Assembly: GCF_038396845.1 (NCBI RefSeq)
Contig: NZ_CP151587.1
Coordinates: 3,322,001-3,386,000, forward strand
Length of the DNA: 64,000 nucleotides
Origin: Gymnodinialimonas sp. 57CJ19
GTDB taxonomy: Bacteria; Pseudomonadota; Alphaproteobacteria; Rhodobacterales; Rhodobacteraceae
Direction: 5' to 3'
Below the pieces are notes generated by a model. The model was not told the DNA's origin. It worked only from the letters and a program-made list of their open reading frames with translations, and did not search any database. Of the stretch, positions 16,520-25,192 are shown piece by piece; position 1 is the stretch's first letter, and every line of letters begins with the position of its first letter. The position numbers and the translations under genes are program-made.

Positions 16520-17467
16520 GTGATTTCCGGGCTACATCCGCATTCCCCTCTTAGCGTTTCTGTCATCCAACCTGACCACGGCGCCCGGGCTGCATTTGTG
16601 CAAAGGCTTGTCCAAGATGGTCGTCTTAGGGTCGTGGGTACTTTCGCCTCACTGACCGATGCCTACGCGCAAACGGAAGCGCAGCCCCCCGACGTCACGA
16701 TCTGCTCGCCATGCGTCGCGCGGCGGCCTGAATTTCCGATGTTCAGGGCGCTGCTGCACATGATCGGCAGCGCCTTCATTGCTGCCCACACTGCGACCAG
16801 TGCCGGGAGTATTTTTCGCGCGCTTGGCCTTAATGTTGAGGTGCCGCCACCATTCTTTTCCCTCCATTCGCCGGACCGACGCGCGGCACAGCGTGTGGTC
16901 GCCATTGGCGCTTCAACCGGGGGGGTAGAGGCATTGACGGAAGTGCTGTCCAGCTACCCCAAAGACTGCCCGCCGACGCTGATCGTACAACATATCAAGC
17001 CGGAATTTCTGAAGCGTTTCGTTGCACGGCTTGACCGCAACTGCGCGGCCCATGTGACGCTTGGCCAGCACGACATGCCGATGCGCGCGGGCACTGTTGT
17101 CTTCGCACCCGGCCCCCCTTCCCATCTGACCTTGGACCCCCAGCGCATGCGGTGCGTTGTGTCCCAAGCCCCGCCAGTCTCGGGCTATCGACCGTCCATC
17201 GACGCCCTTTTCAATAGTGTAGCCCCCCTACGTAGCCGCGCCGTGGGCGTGATCCTGACGGGCATGGGGCGCGATGGCGTTAAAGGTTTGGGGGCCATCC
17301 ACCGGGCCGACGGCTGGACGATCGCGCAGGATGCAGCGACCTCGACAGTCCACGGCATGCCCCGCCTTGCCACAGAGCAGGGCTTCGCCCGCGAAGTCCT
17401 TCCGCTTCCTGAAATTGGCAAAGCAATCCTAAGCGCCGCCTCCGCAAGCGCAGCACCAATCCAATGA
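16520..17467 (+). CDS. cheB: CheB methylesterase with degenerate receiver domain
   Basis: 315 residues from GTG 16520. The C-terminal CheB esterase domain is complete: Ser132 (IGASTGG), His158 (VQHIK) and Asp252 (LTGMGRDG), with a Ser-His spacing equal to that of E. coli CheB. It should remove methyl groups from receptor glutamates. The N-terminal ~105 residues line up with a receiver but have lost its chemistry: the acidic pair is Gln17-Pro18 (VIQPDHG) and the phosphoacceptor position in PPDVTICSP is Ser63. Phosphorylation by CheA therefore seems impossible, so feedback control must differ. The stop overlaps the cheD start by 4 bp. Confidence 0.9.
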   Translation: MISGLHPHSPLSVSVIQPDHGARAAFVQRLVQDGRLRVVGTFASLTDAYAQTEAQPPDVTICSPCVARRPEFPMFRALLHMIGSAFIAAHTATSAGSIFRALGLNVEVPPPFFSLHSPDRRAAQRVVAIGASTGGVEALTEVLSSYPKDCPPTLIVQHIKPEFLKRFVARLDRNCAAHVTLGQHDMPMRAGTVVFAPGPPSHLTLDPQRMRCVVSQAPPVSGYRPSIDALFNSVAPLRSRAVGVILTGMGRDGVKGLGAIHRADGWTIAQDAATSTVHGMPRLATEQGFAREVLPLPEIGKAILSAASASAAPIQ

Positions 17468-17985
17468 TCAATTTTGCCAACCCATATATGCAGCACGTCA
17501 TGCAGGGACAGTTGCGCGTTTCGAACGACCCGAAACAAACGCTCACCAGTATTCTGGGCTCTTGCATTTCTGCCTGTATGCGCGACCCGGAGTTGCGGTT
17601 GGGGGGGATGAACCACTTTCTCCTGCCCGGCGACGACCCGCGAAATGGCAACAGTGTCCGATACGGTGGCCGCAGTATGGAGGAGCTCACCAATGCGCTG
17701 CTGCGAAAAGGCGCAGCACGGCATCGGTTGGAGGTTTGGCTATTCGGCGGTGCCAGTGTTCTGGGCGGAAAAACCGGCGTAGGAGAGGCGAATTGCACCT
17801 TTGCCTACGACTTCGTGCGCACCGAAGGGTTCACTCTGCGCGGCCACGATCTTGGCGGCACCCGTGGCAGGCGCGTTCGCTTTTCCCCCTACACCGGAGA
17901 GGTGGAAGTGTCTCTTATGCGAGTGGTCCCGGTCTCGAAACCCGTCGCCGCCGTTCCCGTCAGCCCGGAAATCGAGCTTTTCTAG
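17464..17985 (+). CDS. cheD: CheD chemoreceptor glutamine deamidase
   Basis: 173 residues from ATG 17464 (ATGA overlap with cheB). The catalytic triad of the family is visible: Thr28, Cys34 (ILGSCISAC) and His51 (GGMNHFLLPG), with the Cys-His spacing seen in Thermotoga CheD. GGASVLGG and IGERN-like GVGEANCTFAYDF follow. It should deamidate receptor Gln residues to Glu, providing methylation sites. With CheB unable to be phosphorylated, CheD could carry more of the adaptation control (inference). Divergent from the cheA operon. Confidence 0.92.
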   Translation: MINFANPYMQHVMQGQLRVSNDPKQTLTSILGSCISACMRDPELRLGGMNHFLLPGDDPRNGNSVRYGGRSMEELTNALLRKGAARHRLEVWLFGGASVLGGKTGVGEANCTFAYDFVRTEGFTLRGHDLGGTRGRRVRFSPYTGEVEVSLMRVVPVSKPVAAVPVSPEIELF

Positions 17986-18104
17986 CTTTTCTCTTTGATC
18001 AGCAACGGCCAAAGGCGTATGCCCCTGAGGCAGAGAGGCATGTTGCCTCGACATCCTGGCACCGATCCACTGGCGCCATTGAAACGTTCACTTTGCGCTG
18101 ATGT

Positions 18105-18135
18105 TGGCCCTACTCGTCTGAAATTTTGGCCCTAC
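18105..18135 (+). promoter_or_regulatory. Candidate TauR operator upstream of xsc
   Basis: Two direct repeats TGGCCCTAC at 18105-18113 and 18127-18135, exactly 22 bp apart (two helical turns). The same element with the same spacing precedes tpa. It resembles the CTGGAC(T)TAA direct repeats that I recall for Rhodobacter capsulatus TauR. It lies 76-106 bp before the xsc start. Confidence 0.6.
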
Positions 18136-18210
18136 CACTTTTGAGACCAATTGGCTCATTAATTGCGCAATTGCGGACCCACGGGGGAGTCCGCTCTGGG
18201 GAGATTCGCC

Positions 18211-19992
18211 ATGAAAATGACCACCGAAGAAGCCTTCGTCAAAACACTTCAGATGCATGGCATCGACAACGCATTCGGCATTATCGGCTCTGCCATGATG
18301 CCGATTTCCGACATTTTCCCCGATGCGGGCATCACCTTCTGGGACTGCGCCCATGAAACTTCGGGCGGCATGATGGCTGACGGCTACACCCGCGCCACCG
18401 GCAAGATGTCGATGATGATCGCGCAAAACGGCCCCGGCATCACCAACTTCGTGACCGCCGTGAAGACTGCCTACTGGAACCACACCCCGGTGCTGCTGGT
18501 CACGCCGCAGGCCGCCAACAAGACCATCGGTCAGGGCGGTTTCCAGGAAATGGAGCAGATGAACCTGTTCGCCGATTGCGTCGCCTATCAGGAAGAAGTG
18601 CGTGACCCCTCGCGCATCGCCGAGACGCTGAACCGCGTGATCATGCAGGCCAAACGCGCCTCTGCCCCCGCTCAGATCAACGTGCCGCGCGATTTCTGGA
18701 CCCAGGTGATCGACATCGAGCTGCCCGTCATCGTCGACTTCGAACTGCCTCAGGGCGGTGAAGCGGCCGTGCAGGAAGCGGCAGATCTGCTGTCCAACGC
18801 CAAATTCCCCGTCATCCTGAACGGTGCCGGTGCGATCCTATCTGCAGGCGGCATCGAGGCGTCCCGCGTGCTGGCCGAGCGTCTCGACGCGCCCGTTTGC
18901 GTTGGCTACCAGCACAACGATGCCTTTCCCGGCAACCACCCCCTCTACGCCGGTCCCCTGGGCTACAACGGCTCCAAGGCGGGCATGGAGCTGATCTCGA
19001 AGGCCGACGTGGTCCTGTGCCTTGGCACCCGTCTGAACCCCTTCTCCACCCTGCCCGGCTACGGCATTGATTACTGGCCCACGGACGCCAAGATCATTCA
19101 GGTGGACCTGAACCCCGACCGCATCGGCCTGACCAAAAAGGTCACCGTCGGCATCGTCGGCGACGCGGCCAAGGTTGCCCAGGGCATTACCGAGAAGCTG
19201 TCTGACGGCGCCGGCGACACCGACCGTCAGGCGCGCAAGGACATGATCGCTCAGACCAAGTCCGCATGGGCGCAGGAACTGACGTCGATGACTGAAGAGC
19301 AGGACGATCCCGGCACCGACTGGAACGAGCGTGCCCGCAACGCGAAGCCCGATTGGATGGCCCCGCGCATGGCGTGGCGTGCAATCCAGGCCGCGCTTCC
19401 GGTGGAGGCGATCATCTCCTCCGATATCGGCAACAACTGCGCCATCGGCAACGCCTACCCCTCGTTCAACGACAGCCGCAAGTACCTGGCCCCCGGCCTC
19501 TTCGGCCCCTGTGGCTATGGCCTGCCCTCCATCGTCGGTGCCAAGATCGGCCGCCCGGATGTACCGGTTGTTGGTTTTGCGGGCGACGGCGCCTTCGGCA
19601 TTTCGGTCAACGAGCTGACGGCGATTGGCCGTGGCGACTGGCCCGCGATCACGCAGATCGTGTTCCGCAACTATCAGTGGGGCGCTGAGAAGCGGAACTC
19701 GACGCTGTGGTTCGACGACAACTTCGTCGGCACCGAGCTGGACGAGGATGTCTCCTACGCCGGTATCGCCAAAGCCTGTGGCCTGAAGGGCGTTGTCGCC
19801 CGCACGCAGGACGAGCTGACGGCGGCCCTTGATCAGGCGATCAAGGATCAGATGGAGAACGGTATCACCACGCTGATCGAGGCGATGATCAACCAGGAGT
19901 TGGGTGAGCCCTTCCGTCGCGACGCGATGAAGAAGCCGGTCAAGGTTGCGGGCATCTCCAAGGACGATATGCGCCCCCAGAAGGTCGGCTGA
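18211..19992 (+). CDS. xsc: Sulfoacetaldehyde acetyltransferase
   Basis: 593 residues, the normal Xsc length, from ATG 18211 behind GGGGAGA; the upstream in-frame codon at 18163 has no such site. It is a ThDP-dependent enzyme: catalytic Glu in the [14 protein letters not shown] segment near residue 50, pyrimidine-domain [28 protein letters not shown], and the ThDP/Mg motif [13 protein letters not shown]...[12 protein letters not shown]. It converts sulfoacetaldehyde plus phosphate to acetyl phosphate and sulfite, the desulfonation step of taurine catabolism. pta begins 2 bp after its stop, so acetyl phosphate goes straight to acetyl-CoA. Confidence 0.95.
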   Translation: MKMTTEEAFVKTLQMHGIDNAFGIIGSAMMPISDIFPDAGITFWDCAHETSGGMMADGYTRATGKMSMMIAQNGPGITNFVTAVKTAYWNHTPVLLVTPQAANKTIGQGGFQEMEQMNLFADCVAYQEEVRDPSRIAETLNRVIMQAKRASAPAQINVPRDFWTQVIDIELPVIVDFELPQGGEAAVQEAADLLSNAKFPVILNGAGAILSAGGIEASRVLAERLDAPVCVGYQHNDAFPGNHPLYAGPLGYNGSKAGMELISKADVVLCLGTRLNPFSTLPGYGIDYWPTDAKIIQVDLNPDRIGLTKKVTVGIVGDAAKVAQGITEKLSDGAGDTDRQARKDMIAQTKSAWAQELTSMTEEQDDPGTDWNERARNAKPDWMAPRMAWRAIQAALPVEAIISSDIGNNCAIGNAYPSFNDSRKYLAPGLFGPCGYGLPSIVGAKIGRPDVPVVGFAGDGAFGISVNELTAIGRGDWPAITQIVFRNYQWGAEKRNSTLWFDDNFVGTELDEDVSYAGIAKACGLKGVVARTQDELTAALDQAIKDQMENGITTLIEAMINQELGEPFRRDAMKKPVKVAGISKDDMRPQKVG

Positions 19993-19993
19993 C

Positions 19994-20977
19994 ATGAGCA
20001 AGGTGGCGAGTGATCCGCTGGCCGCCATTGCCGCCCGCGCGGCGGCGGACTTGAAGCACATCGTGCTAAGTGAAGGCAGTGACCCGCGCGTGCAAGAAGC
20101 CGCGCGGGTTGCTGTGGACCGGGGCTTGGCCCGGGTCACCATTGTGGGGCCCGGCGCCCTCTCCGCTACGATCCCCGGCGTGTCTGTCGAAGACCCCGAG
20201 ACCTCCCCCCATTTTCCCGCCTTTACCGCCGCCTTCCATGCCCTGCGCGCCCACAAGGGCGTGACCGAGGAACAGGCCGCCCGTTTCGTCCGCCAACCCC
20301 TCGTCTTTGCGGCCATGATGGTGCGCGAGGGGCTGGCCGACGGCACCGTGGGCGGCGCGGTTCATACGACCTCCGACACCGTGCGCGCCGCGCTTCAGGT
20401 GATCGGCAAGGCCAAGGGCGCGGCGCTGGTGTCCTCCTTCTTCCTGATGGTGCTGCCCGAGGGGCATCCGATGGGACGCCAAGGGTTCATCTTCTCCGAC
20501 TGTGGGCTGGTCATTGACCCGTCCGCCGAAGAACTGTCCTCCATCGCGCAGCAGGCGGCGGCGTCGGCGCGGACCTTGCTCGACACGACGCCCCGGGTGG
20601 GCATGCTGTCATTCTCTTCCAAGGGCAGCGCGCGGCATCCGAATGTGGACAAGGTCACGCAGGCCACCGCGCTTGCGAGGGAAGCGGCGCCCGATCTGGC
20701 GATTGATGGAGAGCTGCAGTTCGATGCCGCGATCGTGCCCTCTGTCGGGGCCTCGAAGGCGCCCGGCTCCGAGGTTGCGGGCCACGCCAATGTGCTGGTC
20801 TTCCCGAACCTCGATGCTGGCAATATCGGCTACAAGATCGCGCAGCGGATTGGGGGGGCGACGGCGATTGGGCCGGTCCTTCAAGGGTTGGCGAAGCCGG
20901 CCAATGATCTGTCGCGGGGCTGTACGGCGGACGATATCGTTCAGATCATCGCGGTCACGGCCGTTCAGGCGCAGTAA
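19994..20977 (+). CDS. pta: Phosphate acetyltransferase
   Basis: 327 residues from ATG 19994, one base after the xsc stop. A single PTA_PTB domain without the N-terminal regulatory domains of long Pta proteins. Landmarks: [76 protein letters not shown], and [34 protein letters not shown]. It converts the acetyl phosphate made by Xsc to acetyl-CoA. Xsc-Pta coupling is the standard arrangement in sulfonate-degrading alphaproteobacteria. Confidence 0.95.
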   Translation: MSKVASDPLAAIAARAAADLKHIVLSEGSDPRVQEAARVAVDRGLARVTIVGPGALSATIPGVSVEDPETSPHFPAFTAAFHALRAHKGVTEEQAARFVRQPLVFAAMMVREGLADGTVGGAVHTTSDTVRAALQVIGKAKGAALVSSFFLMVLPEGHPMGRQGFIFSDCGLVIDPSAEELSSIAQQAAASARTLLDTTPRVGMLSFSSKGSARHPNVDKVTQATALAREAAPDLAIDGELQFDAAIVPSVGASKAPGSEVAGHANVLVFPNLDAGNIGYKIAQRIGGATAIGPVLQGLAKPANDLSRGCTADDIVQIIAVTAVQAQ

Positions 20978-21110
20978 CGCCTGCTCAAGCGTGAGCATCC
21001 GCCCAAGTCACTGTCAAACAACGCAAAATTATTCATATACAAGAATTGCGCACACCATTCTGGGCGCTCTCTGGCCGTGCACTCACCTCTCGTATCACCT
21101 GCAAATGTCG

Positions 21111-21141
21111 TGGCCTTAATCATCGTCCCTTCTGGCCCTAC
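21111..21141 (+). promoter_or_regulatory. Candidate TauR operator upstream of tpa
   Basis: TGGCCTTAA at 21111-21119 and TGGCCCTAC at 21133-21141, again 22 bp apart, as before xsc. The 3' edge is 86 bp from the aminotransferase start. The repeated 22-bp period at two promoters of the same pathway is the main support. Confidence 0.6.
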
Positions 21142-21226
21142 TCCGACTCTGCGCTTGGCGCGACTTTTGTGCATCGTTTTCATGCCCCCCGAGGTTGCTC
21201 GGCGGGCATTTTTGGGAGGGTCCACC

Positions 21227-22558
21227 ATGGCCTATGATGCAACGAACTCGCTTGAAGCGCACTGGATGCCATTCTCTGACAACCGCGGCTTCAAGGAAGA
21301 CCCGCGCCTTGTTGTCCGTGCGGAAGGCGTCCACCTTTACGACCACAAGGGCGGCCAATTGCTGGACGGCTCCTCGGGCCTGTTCTGCTCGCCCGCCGGG
21401 CACTGCCACCCGAAGATCGCCGAGGCCGTCTCCAAGCAGATGACCGAATACACCTACGTCATGCCGTTTCAGGCGGGCCACCCGGGCAGCTTCGCGCTGG
21501 CCGAGAAGATCAGCCGCATGTTGCCCGAGAAGATGAACCACGTGTTCTTCACCAACTCCGGCTCTGAATCCGTGGACACGGCGATGAAGATCGTCATGGC
21601 GTACTGGAACGCGCGTGGCGAAAGCCGCCCCCGTTTCGTGTCCCGCGAGCGCGCCTATCACGGCGTGAACATCGGCGGCGTGAGCCTGTCGGGCATGGTC
21701 AAGAACCGCGATATCTTCCACGCCACGGTGCCCGGCGTGATGATGCTGCGCCACACCTATGACCCGTCCGAGACGTTCATCCCCGGCGGCCATTCCGAGC
21801 ATAGCGGCGAGGAACTCGCCAATGATCTGGAGCGGATGGCCCAGACCTACGGCGGCGGCAATATCGCGGCTGTATTTGTCGAGCCCGTGGCCGGGTCCAC
21901 CGGTGCGCTGCCGCCCCCCAAGGGCTATCTGGAGCGTCTGCGCAAGATCTGTGACCAATACGGAATCCTGCTGGTATTTGATGAGGTTATCACCGGTTTC
22001 GGCCGTATGGGCACGGCCTTCGCCGCGCAGCGCTACGGCGTGGAGCCTGACATCATCACCATGGCCAAGGCGCTGACCAACGGCTCCATCCCCATGGGGG
22101 CCGTGGCCTGCCGCGATGACATTTACGAGACGGTCGTAGGCTCTTCCAAGCGCGGGTTGACGGAGTTTTTCCACGGCTACACCTACTCGGGCCACCCGGC
22201 GGCCTGCGCGGCGGGCAACGCCATGATGGACATCCTTGAAGAAGAGGGGCTGTACCAACGCTCTGCCGATCTGATCCCCTATTTTGAAGAGGCGCTGATG
22301 GGCGGGTTGAAGGACCATGAGATGATCAAGGACATCCGCGTTGCGGGCCTGATGGCGGGCGTCGAAGTGCACGCGGAAGGTGGCCCCGGCATGCGCGGCA
22401 CCGAGTTGCAAAAGCGCATGTTCTGGGACGGACTGTCGGTGAAATTCACCGGGGACAACGCGATCATCGCGCCGCAGTTCATCGCCACGCGCGAGAATGT
22501 TGACGAGATCGTCGGCCGCTTCCGCAAAACGTTGGACCACATGCAGGCCAACGGTTAA
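21227..22558 (+). CDS. tpa: Taurine--pyruvate aminotransferase (class III, omega-aminotransferase family)
   Basis: 443 residues from ATG 21227, behind a strong GGGAGGG. Class III PLP-fold: TNSGSESVDTAMKIVMAYW, ERAYHGVNIGG, VEPVAGSTGALPPPKGYL, FDEVITGFGRMG, and PLP-lysine in TMAKALTNGSIPMGAV. The sequence alone fits an omega-amino acid--pyruvate aminotransferase (beta-alanine or taurine). I choose taurine from context: xsc-pta upstream, tauR downstream and a shared putative TauR operator. It transfers the taurine amino group to pyruvate, giving sulfoacetaldehyde and alanine. A terminator follows. Confidence 0.82.
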   Translation: MAYDATNSLEAHWMPFSDNRGFKEDPRLVVRAEGVHLYDHKGGQLLDGSSGLFCSPAGHCHPKIAEAVSKQMTEYTYVMPFQAGHPGSFALAEKISRMLPEKMNHVFFTNSGSESVDTAMKIVMAYWNARGESRPRFVSRERAYHGVNIGGVSLSGMVKNRDIFHATVPGVMMLRHTYDPSETFIPGGHSEHSGEELANDLERMAQTYGGGNIAAVFVEPVAGSTGALPPPKGYLERLRKICDQYGILLVFDEVITGFGRMGTAFAAQRYGVEPDIITMAKALTNGSIPMGAVACRDDIYETVVGSSKRGLTEFFHGYTYSGHPAACAAGNAMMDILEEEGLYQRSADLIPYFEEALMGGLKDHEMIKDIRVAGLMAGVEVHAEGGPGMRGTELQKRMFWDGLSVKFTGDNAIIAPQFIATRENVDEIVGRFRKTLDHMQANG

Positions 22559-22565
22559 CGCTATC

Positions 22566-22595
22566 GGGGCGGGGGGAAACCTCCGCCCCTTTTTT
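22566..22595 (+). terminator. Intrinsic terminator of tpa
   Basis: GGGGCGGGGG (22566-22575), GAAA loop, CCTCCGCCCC (22580-22589; one G-U pair) and six Ts. Eight bases after the tpa stop and 24 bp before the next start. Confidence 0.9.
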
Positions 22596-22618
22596 CATTC
22601 AATCCGGGTCTCCCACAT

Positions 22619-25057
22619 ATGTCCAAAGTCCCCTCTCACGCGCGCGTCGTCATCGTCGGCGGCGGCGTCGCTGGCTGTTCCGTGGCCTATCACCTGACGA
22701 AACTGGGTTGGAAAGATGTGGTTCTGCTGGAACGCAAGCGCCTGACAAGCGGGACAACCTGGCACGCGGCGGGGCTGATCGCGCAACTTCGCGCGACCAA
22801 GAACATGACGCGGTTGGCGAAGTATTCCCAGGAATTGTACGGGAACTTGGAGGCCGAGACGGGCGTGGCCACGGGGTTCCGCCGCTGCGGCTCCATCACC
22901 ATGGCGCTGACCGAGCACCGGGCGGAGGAGATCCGCAGGCAGGCCAGCATGGCGCGGTCGTTCGGCGTGGAGGTCGAGGAGATCGACGCCGCAGAGGTCA
23001 ACCGCCATTACCCCCACGTGAACACCGAGGGCATGACGGCGGCGGTGTATTTGCCGCTGGATGGGCAAGGCGACCCGGCCAACATCGCGCTGGCCATGGC
23101 CAAGGGCGCGCGCATGGGCGGCGCGACGGTGTTGGAGAACGTGAAGGTCACGGGCGTGGACGTGGCGGGCGGAAAGGTTAACGGCGTTAACTGGGAGGCC
23201 GATGGCGAGGCTGGAACGATCCAGGCCGACATGGTGGTGAACTGTGCAGGCATGTGGGCGCGCGATTTTGGCGCCATGGCGGGCGTGAATGTGCCGCTGC
23301 AAGCGTGCGAGCATTTCTACATCGTGACGGAGGCCATTGACGGCTTGCAGCAGTTGCCTGTTCTGCGGGTGCCGGACGAATGCGCCTACTACAAGGAAGA
23401 CGCGGGCAAGATGCTGCTTGGCGCGTTCGAGCCGGTGTCCAAGCCCTGGGGGCCGATCCCCGAGGATTTCGAGTTCGACCAGCTGCCCGAGGATTTCGAC
23501 CACTTCGAGCCGATCCTGGAGCAGGCTTGCGAGCGGATGCCGATGCTGGCCGAGGCGGGCATTCACACGTTCTTCAACGGCCCTGAAAGCTTCACGCCCG
23601 ATGATGCGTATCACATGGGGCCCGCTCCGGAAGTGGAGGGCTATTGGGTCTGCGCGGGCTTCAACTCGATTGGCATTCAATCCGCTGGCGGCGCGGGATG
23701 GGCGCTGGCGGAGTGGATGGAAAACGGCCTGCCGCCGTTTGACGTGGGCGACGTGGACATTCGCCGGATGCAGCCGTTTCAGCGGAACCGGAGGTATTTG
23801 AAGGAACGGGCTTCCGAGACGCTCGGGCTGCTCTACGCCGACCACTACCCCTACCGCCAGAAGGCCACGGCACGCGGGGTGCGGCGGTCCGTGTTGCACG
23901 AGCACTTGAAGGCTAATGGCGCGGTTTTCGGAGAGTTGGCAGGTTGGGAGCGGGCCAATTGGTACGCCAACGAGGGGCAGGAGCGGGAATACGTCTACGA
24001 TTGGAAGGGCCAGAACTGGTTCGACAATCAGGCGCAAGAGCACCGCGCGGTGCGCGAGGCGGTGGGCATGTACGACATGTCCTCCTTCGGCAAGATCCGC
24101 GTGGATGGCCCCGACGCGGAGGCGTTCCTGAACCGGATTGCGGGCGGGGATATGGCGGTGCCCGTGGGCAAGATCGTCTACACGCAATTCCTCAACCCAC
24201 GCGGCGGGATCGAGGCGGATGTCACCATCACGCGGCTGGCGCGCGACAGCTATCTGGTGGTCACGCCTGCGGCCACGCTGATCCGCGACATGGCATGGCT
24301 GAAGATGCACCGCCGCGACGAGATGGTGGTGCTGACGGACATGACGGCGGCCGAAGCGGTGATCGCCGTGATGGGCCCTAACGCAAGGGCGCTGATGCAG
24401 GCCGTCAGCCCGACCGACTGGTCCAACGACGCCTTCCCCTTCGGCACTGCGCAGGAAATCGAGATCGGCCTCGGCACCGCCCGCGCCCACCGCGTCACCT
24501 ACGTGGGCGAGTTGGGGTGGGAGATCTACGTCTCCGCCGACCAAGCCGCCCATGTCTTCGAAACCCTCCACGCCGCCGGCGCCGACCACGGGCTGCGGCT
24601 GTGCGGGATGCACATGATGGACAGCGCCCGGATCGAAAAGGCCTTCCGCCACTTCGGCCATGACATCACCGGCGAGGATCACGTCGTCGAAGCGGGCCTT
24701 GGCTTTGCCGTCGCCAAAAACAAAACCAACTTCATCGGCGCCGACGCGGTCGCGAAAAAGCGCGAAGAGGGCCTGCAAATGCGCCTGGTCCAATTCAAGC
24801 TGACCGATCCCGAACCCATGCTCTTCCACGCCGAGCCCATCATCCGCAACGGCGAGGTCGTCAGCTACATCACCTCCGGCAACTACGGCCACACCCTCGG
24901 CGGTGCCATCGGCTTGGGCTATGTCCCCTGCCCCGGTGAAACCCCCGCCGAGATGCTCGCCTCCACCTTTGAGATCGAAGTCGCCGGCACCCGCATAAAG
25001 GCCCAGGCCTCCACGCGCCCCATGTACGACCCAAAATCCGAACGCGCCCGCGCCTGA
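22619..25057 (+). CDS. FAD-dependent dehydrogenase with folate-binding GcvT domain (dimethylglycine/sarcosine dehydrogenase family)
   Basis: 812 residues. The N-terminal DAO domain has VVIVGGGVAGCSVAYHLTKLG, and LTSGTTWHAAGL with the His that binds FAD covalently in dimethylglycine dehydrogenase. An FAO_M linker follows near 380-430. The C-terminal half is a GcvT aminomethyltransferase domain (MYDMSSFGKIRVDGPDAEAFL; YVGELGWEIYVSAD; RIEKAFRHFGHDI) and GCV_T_C (SYITSGNYGHTLGGAIGLGYV). Such enzymes oxidatively demethylate N-methylated amines and pass the one-carbon unit to tetrahydrofolate. The substrate is not fixed by sequence. Its place between tpa and tauR raises N-methyltaurine as a candidate (inference); sarcosine, dimethylglycine or another N-methyl compound are alternatives. 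Confidence 0.85.
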   Translation: MSKVPSHARVVIVGGGVAGCSVAYHLTKLGWKDVVLLERKRLTSGTTWHAAGLIAQLRATKNMTRLAKYSQELYGNLEAETGVATGFRRCGSITMALTEHRAEEIRRQASMARSFGVEVEEIDAAEVNRHYPHVNTEGMTAAVYLPLDGQGDPANIALAMAKGARMGGATVLENVKVTGVDVAGGKVNGVNWEADGEAGTIQADMVVNCAGMWARDFGAMAGVNVPLQACEHFYIVTEAIDGLQQLPVLRVPDECAYYKEDAGKMLLGAFEPVSKPWGPIPEDFEFDQLPEDFDHFEPILEQACERMPMLAEAGIHTFFNGPESFTPDDAYHMGPAPEVEGYWVCAGFNSIGIQSAGGAGWALAEWMENGLPPFDVGDVDIRRMQPFQRNRRYLKERASETLGLLYADHYPYRQKATARGVRRSVLHEHLKANGAVFGELAGWERANWYANEGQEREYVYDWKGQNWFDNQAQEHRAVREAVGMYDMSSFGKIRVDGPDAEAFLNRIAGGDMAVPVGKIVYTQFLNPRGGIEADVTITRLARDSYLVVTPAATLIRDMAWLKMHRRDEMVVLTDMTAAEAVIAVMGPNARALMQAVSPTDWSNDAFPFGTAQEIEIGLGTARAHRVTYVGELGWEIYVSADQAAHVFETLHAAGADHGLRLCGMHMMDSARIEKAFRHFGHDITGEDHVVEAGLGFAVAKNKTNFIGADAVAKKREEGLQMRLVQFKLTDPEPMLFHAEPIIRNGEVVSYITSGNYGHTLGGAIGLGYVPCPGETPAEMLASTFEIEVAGTRIKAQASTRPMYDPKSERARA

Positions 25058-25121
25058 TATCCGCACCCGAACGCGCTAGGCCGCTCCTTCATCTTGGCAA
25101 ATACACCTCTGGGGGGAACGT

Positions 25122-25159
25122 CTTTTTCCCCGGAAAAAGGCGTGGGGGGCTAGCCCCCC
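25122..25159. repeat. Pair of adjacent perfect palindromes (REP-like intergenic element)
   Basis: CTTTTTCC/GGAAAAAG (25122-25139, 2-nt loop) is followed after 4 bp by the 16-bp palindrome GGGGGGCTAGCCCCCC (25144-25159), in the gap between convergent genes. The preceding stretch TTGGCAAATACACCTCTGGGGG looks like intergenic repeats common in Rhodobacterales; TGGCAAATACAC also occurs at 11285-11296 after another gene end. A role in transcription termination is plausible. Confidence 0.5.
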
Positions 25160-25192
25160 TGCACCGCCAACCTCGTCCCGAACACCAGCAAG

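Noticed and set aside
18035..18049. GAGGCA-TGT-TGCCTC hairpin after cheD as a terminator
   Set aside because: Short stem with a 3-nt loop, no T-tract, and located 50 bp after the stop.
18838..20346. 502-residue minus-strand frame across xsc and pta
   Set aside because: Antisense shadow of two well-recognised genes; no domain, no ribosome-binding site.
20982..20997. TGCTCA-AGCG-TGAGCA hairpin after pta
   Set aside because: Six-bp stem without a T-tract; could be chance at this G+C.
21116..22540. 474-residue minus-strand frame
   Set aside because: Antisense shadow of tpa, rich in His, Arg and Gly without domains.
22595..25066. 823-residue open frame on the minus strand
   Set aside because: It is the exact antisense of the GcvT-type dehydrogenase gene; its His/Arg/Gly-rich translation has no domain and follows from the high G+C codon pattern.
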